Assembly: GCA_014529385.2 (NCBI GenBank) | Contig: CM043953.1 | Coordinates: forward strand, 84,390,342-84,450,341 | Length of the DNA: 60,000 bases | Source: Adiantum capillus-veneris | Taxonomy: Eukaryota; Streptophyta; Polypodiopsida; Polypodiales; Pteridaceae | Reading direction: 5' to 3' | Shown here: one piece after another, positions 55,623 to 60,000 of the stretch | Layout: every line of letters begins with the position of its first letter | Position numbering within the stretch: the stretch's first letter is position 1 | The notes under the pieces: model-generated | The model's input: the letters and a program-made list of their open reading frames with translations, nothing else | What the model was told of the DNA's origin: nothing | Databases searched by the model: none | Made by a program: the position numbers and the translations under genes

Positions 55623-56908
55623 TCATGTTCCCTCTTTCGCTTTCTCTTCTACAAAAGCCTTGTTGTTTTGAGATTTAGCTATGTATGCATATGCTAAGAG
55701 GGAATCTACAGGGTCTTCCCACCCACTAGTTTTCCTAATACAATTTCCCACTTGACACAACTGTTGATACACAAATTTTTCCTTTTTTGTTGTTGTCATA
55801 GCATACGGCCATAAGGTCCCATTCTTGCTAGAACCTTCAATTGGCTTTCCATGCTCTTTGTTCTCAATTTTCACACCGTAAGTCAGTGCTTGAGCTACAC
55901 TCACATGGTATTCTTGCAACATCTCTTCCATGATTTTCTTCATACCACCTTTTCCATATATGGTCTTTAGAGGCAACCCTATTTCCCACAAGTGTATCGA
56001 TCCATCCTTCCAAAAAACTACATCTTTACTCTTGGCTTTGGAAAACTCCTCCCACTCATTCCTGACATGGTCAATACTGTCACACCACATACAATATTGA
56101 CTCCCACTTTCTCTCTTTGGACCACCTTGTCTTGACCGGGAGGTTGAACTATTGTCTTCAAGCTTTGCAGCTTTCAAAATGATGTTCAATTCCTGGATCC
56201 CCTTCACAAGCTCATCCATGAACGACTCCTCTACCTTTGGAATCTTATCCTTCATTGGCACAAGAATCTCTTCTTCCTTTTCTCCCATATCTGCATTCAT
56301 TTGAACTAACTTATCCAGTCTTTTTTGTCGTTTTACCACCATATTGACTGCTTCAATCACTTCTTTCCAATCTGATTTCAGTCCCAGCTCCCCTGAGGGA
56401 TCCTCAAGGTGATCCACTAAGTTTTTTTGCAATTTTGCATTTGCAGCCTGTACAAACAGTTCTACATTCTCTGAATTAAGAGCAGCCCCTTCAGTTGCAG
56501 ACAATTGGGAAAATCTTTTTTTCACAATTCAGGAGCAAATAGCCCCTTTTTATGCTGCTGCACCCACTTCAAAAAACTCTTCTTTGTAACATGCTCCTTA
56601 TCCTCAAGAAAATATTCATCCTTGAGAGCTTGTTTGAACTTTGCCCACGTAGCACCATGTGCAGTTCTCAATTCTTCAATCCATACACGTAATTTAGGCA
56701 CGACAACAAGTACAAAATTCTCCACTGCAGCATGCTCCTCTGCTCCTTTGTCTTCCATAACTTGCTCATAATCTTTACAAAATTTTAAAATGTCATGACC
56801 ATGACCTTCAAAGCATCCCAATTCATCTGTCACTGCTTGTCTGGCTTCACGAATCCGAGCTTCCATTTCTCTGTCCGAAATTTGAGTTATCATCTGCTGA
56901 TGGTGCAA
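55623..56908 (-). pseudogene. frameshifted gag of element B
   Basis: The N-terminal part 56522-56908 (MHHQQMITQISDREMEAR...) and C-terminal part 55623-56525 join at a frame change near 56522. The zinc knuckle is CMWCDSIDHVRNEW at about 56099-56058: the fourth ligand Cys of the CCHC set has become Trp, so RNA binding would be impaired. Its length and order match element A gag. Confidence 0.82.
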
Positions 56909-57035
56909 ATGCTATTGATGCATAAGTGTAGAAAATTGCTGCATTAACTACTGCTTACCATTATCTTGGCCTACCAACATCACCACTTCCGTCTACCCGA
57001 TCAGTTTCATGTCAGGTTCAACAAATTTGTCAGAG
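56909..57035 (-). other. leader of element B
   Basis: Minus strand after the 5' LTR: TTGTTGAACCTGACATGAA, related to the block after the 5' LTR of element A. Candidate primer-binding site, tRNA unknown. Confidence 0.4.
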
Positions 57036-58066
57036 TGTATGTCTCTCTAGGGTCGACCGGGAAAGCGTCGGGCTTCTGGCTATAGATGGAGAAGTAGTCT
57101 AGGTGCAAACCAAAGGAAACTAGTGGGATTGGGGCGATTTAGTGTTAATAAGATGATATAGAGGTGTTTTGAGAAAATTGCTAGAGAATATCACAGATCG
57201 GATCAGAGTTAATGGCTAAAATCCAATTTAGAATAGATATAAACACTTGATCAAAGTTGGCAATCAGAAGATGTTTCCATTACTCAGATATTTGGAACCA
57301 TTTTGCATACTCCAGTGTAGGTATGCCAGCCGCTTTAAAATCCCCCAATCAGATAGTCCGAACCCGTTGGAAAAAAATCCGCAGTCTGCCAGTTAAACTT
57401 TGATCCCCTAAGTCCTCCTCGTACACTTCTTCCTCTTTGACTTTTCTGTCTCCTCCAAAAAATCTCTCCTCCTCCCCCCCCCCCGAAACTTTCCTAAGTC
57501 CCCAAAAATGGCCTTTTAGGGCGCATCCAAACTCCTATTTTTAGCCCCCCCCCCCCCCTCTTTATACAGCTTTTGTATGGCATGTGTAATCCTGGATTTT
57601 CCGTATTTTTTGCCCCCTAGATGCTATTATTAGCTTTCCTTAAGCTCCACGACTCAATACTTGAATACTGGTACTAGTTTCACTGGCTCTAGACACTGGC
57701 ACTCAACATAGGCCTCGCTGGAACTCGCACTTGTATTGGTTTTACTGGCTCTAGACTCTGGCATTCAACATAGGCCTCGCTGGAACTCGCATATCCATTA
57801 CTGATAACACTGTTAATGGCCTCATTGGTGATCTAGAACGAGCTCGTGAGCTTGCCCGCATCCACTGGAACAAGCCCGTAAGATTGGCTATGCCCACTAG
57901 TCTCACTTGTGATCGAAAACAAGCCCATCAGCTTGGCCGTGCTCAGTGGTCTCACTGGTACTGGCGTAGCTGATACCGGTGACACTATCCATAAGTTTGG
58001 AAAAACCTCGAATATGTATGCTAATTTGCATCTTTCACCCCGTGCCCGCAAAGCGGCACGATAACA
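57036..58066 (-). repeat. 5' LTR of element B
   Basis: Plus-strand borders TGTATGTC...GATAACA. Similar to 49842-51069 but shorter, lacking part of the inner tandem repeats; contains C runs at 57475-57484 and 57546-57558. Confidence 0.85.
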
Positions 58067-58137
58067 CTCCGTTGATGGTAGAGACACATCGTAGACAGGG
58101 ATACCTGTCCATAGCTCCTTTAACTCATCAATAAGAG
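58067..58137 (-). pseudogene. CACTA 2 transposase, displaced TNP2 fragment
   Basis: The minus strand reads SLIDELKELWTGIPVYDVSL and then PSTE at the junction with element B. It matches EPLIEELQILW and what follows in CACTA 1 and continues, across element B, into HTYGMLMWTMHDF at 49824 down. Cut off at 58138 by the palindromic element. Confidence 0.85.
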
Positions 58138-58580
58138 AGAGGCCCCTCTATTAGAGGGATTTTGGAATGCTTAGTTTCATGCAATGGGCATCCCATTGCA
58201 TGCAAATAGGCATGCCAACATCTCTTTAATAGAGGGACCAAACCCCTCTAATAGTAGAGGGGGCAAATCGGTAGCCCAAAACCCCTCTAATAGAGGGACT
58301 AAACTCAAGCCATTTTAGGTATGAGTTTGGCCCCTCTAGTAGAGGAGCCAAATGGCAAGTCTATTTGACCCTAGCCCAAAACCCTATGTTTATTGCCCTA
58401 ATTGGCCTTTTGGCCCCTTTATTAGAGAGGTTTTGGCATGCCTATTTGCATGCAATGGGCAGTCCATTTGGGGAGCCCATTGCATGCAAATCGACATGCA
58501 AAAACCCCTCTAATAGAGGGGCCAAACGGCAAGTCTATTTGACCCTAGTCCAAAACCCTATGTTTTATTGCCCTAATTGG
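58138..58580. repeat. palindrome-rich element with seven CCCCTCTAATAGAGGGG sites
   Basis: Near-palindromic sites at 58143, 58221, 58243, 58282, 58331, 58414 and 58505. Two larger inverted repeats end in these sites: 58143-58237 and 58414-58522, each with arms containing GGCATGCCTATTTGCATGCAATGGGC-like sequence. A 58 bp direct repeat (GCCAAACGGCAAGTCTATTT to GCCCTAATTGG) occurs at 58348 and 58521. No coding potential. Confidence 0.85.
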
Positions 58581-58841
58581 TCGAGGTAAAGGCTCGGTGA
58601 GCCCATGGGTTGTCCCCCATGCTCATGTTTTTTTGGCCTTGTTTTGCCTCCCCCCTTCAATGTCCAAAATGTTGACCCAGAGGGAGAGAGCACATGTAGA
58701 CAAGAGGAGAGAGAGACGACACCAACATGTACAATCCCCAAACTGTATGGAGAACACACACTGAGTACAAATATATAGTGGGGACTCCTAGCTATACATA
58801 GTATAGGGGTTGGTATATATAGCTCCAACACCCCCACTCAA
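58581..58841 (-). repeat. Copia-type LTR remnant with polypurine tract
   Basis: On the minus strand TGAGTGGGGG (58831-58841) is followed by TGTTGGAGCTATATATACC, the usual polypurine tract and LTR start of Copia elements. The LTR contains TATATATT-type words and a GA-rich stretch. The far border is not clear. Confidence 0.55.
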
Positions 58842-59280
58842 ATAGGAGTCCCTAACTGTGGATGAAAAAACCCTCGGGGGTACAAGGGAAAAACCCACAG
58901 CACCATATACAATTATCAAAGTTTACAAAATTCATTTTTGAGGAGCTACATCACTCCATAATATACAATGTGTGATTGAGCAACTTCAATATCTTTGAGC
59001 CCCTGTCCACACTACTTGACATTCCCTGTAAACAACATCAACTCAAGAAACATATCGAGACGTGAAGGTTAGAGATAACAACATCACATTATCCTTAGAG
59101 ATGGTTCGCGACGCCGCTCTAGAGATGACATAGAAACAAACATAAGACCGATACAATCACATGTGTAGACGGCATAGAAACAAACATAAAATCAATGTAA
59201 TCACATATGCACACATATATACAAAGCTAGCATGTAATACATACATTGGGGTTCCCAAGATCTCAATTACAGTTGTCATC
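58842..59280. other. no recognisable gene
   Basis: Probably the 3' inner end of the Copia element on the minus strand (short non-coding stretch before the polypurine tract), then AT-rich sequence with ACATATATAC words. Confidence 0.35.
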
Positions 59281-59710
59281 ATCATGGCTTACGTACCATG
59301 GCATCATGGTGTTCACCATGGCATTAAAGACGCTTGGAAAGACTTTGAAATAGCAATAATCATGGCTTTATGTACCATGACATCAGAGACAATAAAAAAT
59401 TTTAAATAGCAATAAGCATCATGGATTTACGTACCATGGCATCAGAGACGCTTAGAAAAACTTTGAAATATGAATCATCATGGCTTTACGTACCATGGCA
59501 TCAGAGACTCTTTCAACAAATAAAACATTTAAAAACAACAATAATCATCATGGATTTACGTACCATGGCATCATGGTTCTCACCATGGCATTTGAGACAT
59601 TTTCAACAAATCAAATAGTCTAGCACCAACAATTTCAACAAATCAAAGAAAAGCAATCATCATCATGGCTGTACGTCCCATGGCATCATGGTACTCACCG
59701 TGGTAGTCAC
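59281..59710 (+). repeat. tandem repeat with ACGTACCATGGCATCA core
   Basis: At least six units of uneven length (about 70-115 bp), each with ATCATGGCTTTACGTACCAT-like core followed by GAGACnnTTnnAACAAAT. Some units add CACCATGGCAT. Confidence 0.85.
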
Positions 59711-59849
59711 AAAGTCAATTTAATAATCAATTATAAACAGATGATTCCATGGAACAATTGATTTATAAGGCAAAACTCTTAGACAAATAAACAGTCATCT
59801 TTGATTAGCTAATATAAACATTTGCAACCTCTTAGAAGATAAATATACG

Positions 59850-60000
59850 GTCACTTACGATTGGATCTTATTCATAGCCGGTGACAACATGAACATGAAC
59901 CCATATTTATGTTATCTGGGCAAGGTTACTTACGATTGGTTCTTATCTATAGCTGGTGACAACATGAACATGAACCCATATTTACGTTATCTGGGCAAGG
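59850..60000 (+). repeat. tandem repeat of 75 bp, running off the window
   Basis: GTCACTTACGATTGG (59850) and GTTACTTACGATTGG (59925) start two units that both end TTATCTGGGCAAG. Confidence 0.88.

Larger units (their letters stand above)
49842..58066 (-). mobile_element. Ty3-type LTR retrotransposon, element B
   Basis: LTRs of 1228 and 1031 bp, then gag, protease, reverse transcriptase, RNase H and integrase on the minus strand. The proteins are clearly related to element A throughout (EIGCVDPT, DHGSE, NSVAHMMNGM, EDLTNQVEGRAL), while LTR bodies are unrelated in sequence apart from the first few bases. More decayed than A: gag and pol are both frameshifted, and LTRs differ by roughly 10 percent by eye. 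It sits inside a CACTA transposase gene. Confidence 0.92.

Overview
The window looks like repeat-dense nuclear DNA of a land plant. A single recognisable host gene, an autoinhibited-type plasma-membrane/endomembrane Ca2+-ATPase, sits in about 55 kb of transposable elements and their debris. The elements are CACTA transposons with plant-type TNP2 domains, LTR retrotransposons (one with a tRNA-iMet primer site) and L1-like LINE relics. The Ty3-type elements carry a DHGS protease and a gag knuckle style that I associate with non-seed plants such as ferns. That lineage guess is an inference and is weak. No rRNA, tRNA, CRISPR or bacterial operon was seen.

Layout, left to right. 1-170 and 9601-11095 are a degenerate CCTAA-rich repeat. 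It is split by a 9.4 kb Ty3-type retrotransposon (element A, 171-9600; LTRs of about 1.7 kb, gag open, pol broken), and its right part carries an array of four about 125 bp hairpins (10004-10673). 11828-14840 holds the remains of a multi-exon transposon-like gene followed by a duplicated 350 bp unit with strong hairpins and CACTA-like ends. 14922-15344 is a broken copy of the 3' end of the Ca2+-ATPase gene. The intact intronless ATPase gene lies at 19533-22841 on the minus strand, with a TATA box and a CT-rich leader upstream.

24279-29935 is a complete, GC-rich, apparently non-autonomous LTR retrotransposon with a perfect 5 bp target duplication, an iMet primer site and no recognisable protein. 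29957-33690 and 38518-44050 are LINE 3' ends and reverse-transcriptase relics in both orientations. Between them lies a CACTA element (33692-38310, minus strand) with a TNP2-type transposase gene and a second gene. 44051-46590 is debris of another LTR element, and 46591-47569 is an inverted copy of 16849-17840.

47570-58137 is a second CACTA transposase gene (minus strand) cut in two by an 8.2 kb Ty3-type element (element B, 49842-58066, minus strand) of the same protein family as element A. The right end holds a compact palindrome-rich element (58138-58580), a Copia-type LTR remnant and two tandem repeats.

Functionally, only the Ca2+-ATPase looks able to make a normal protein. Element A gag is open, but its pol is interrupted by several stops and frame changes. 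Many stops in the decayed genes can be read as C-to-T changes of CGA or CAG codons, as expected from deamination of methylated cytosine in silenced plant repeats. Boundaries and identity estimates are by eye.
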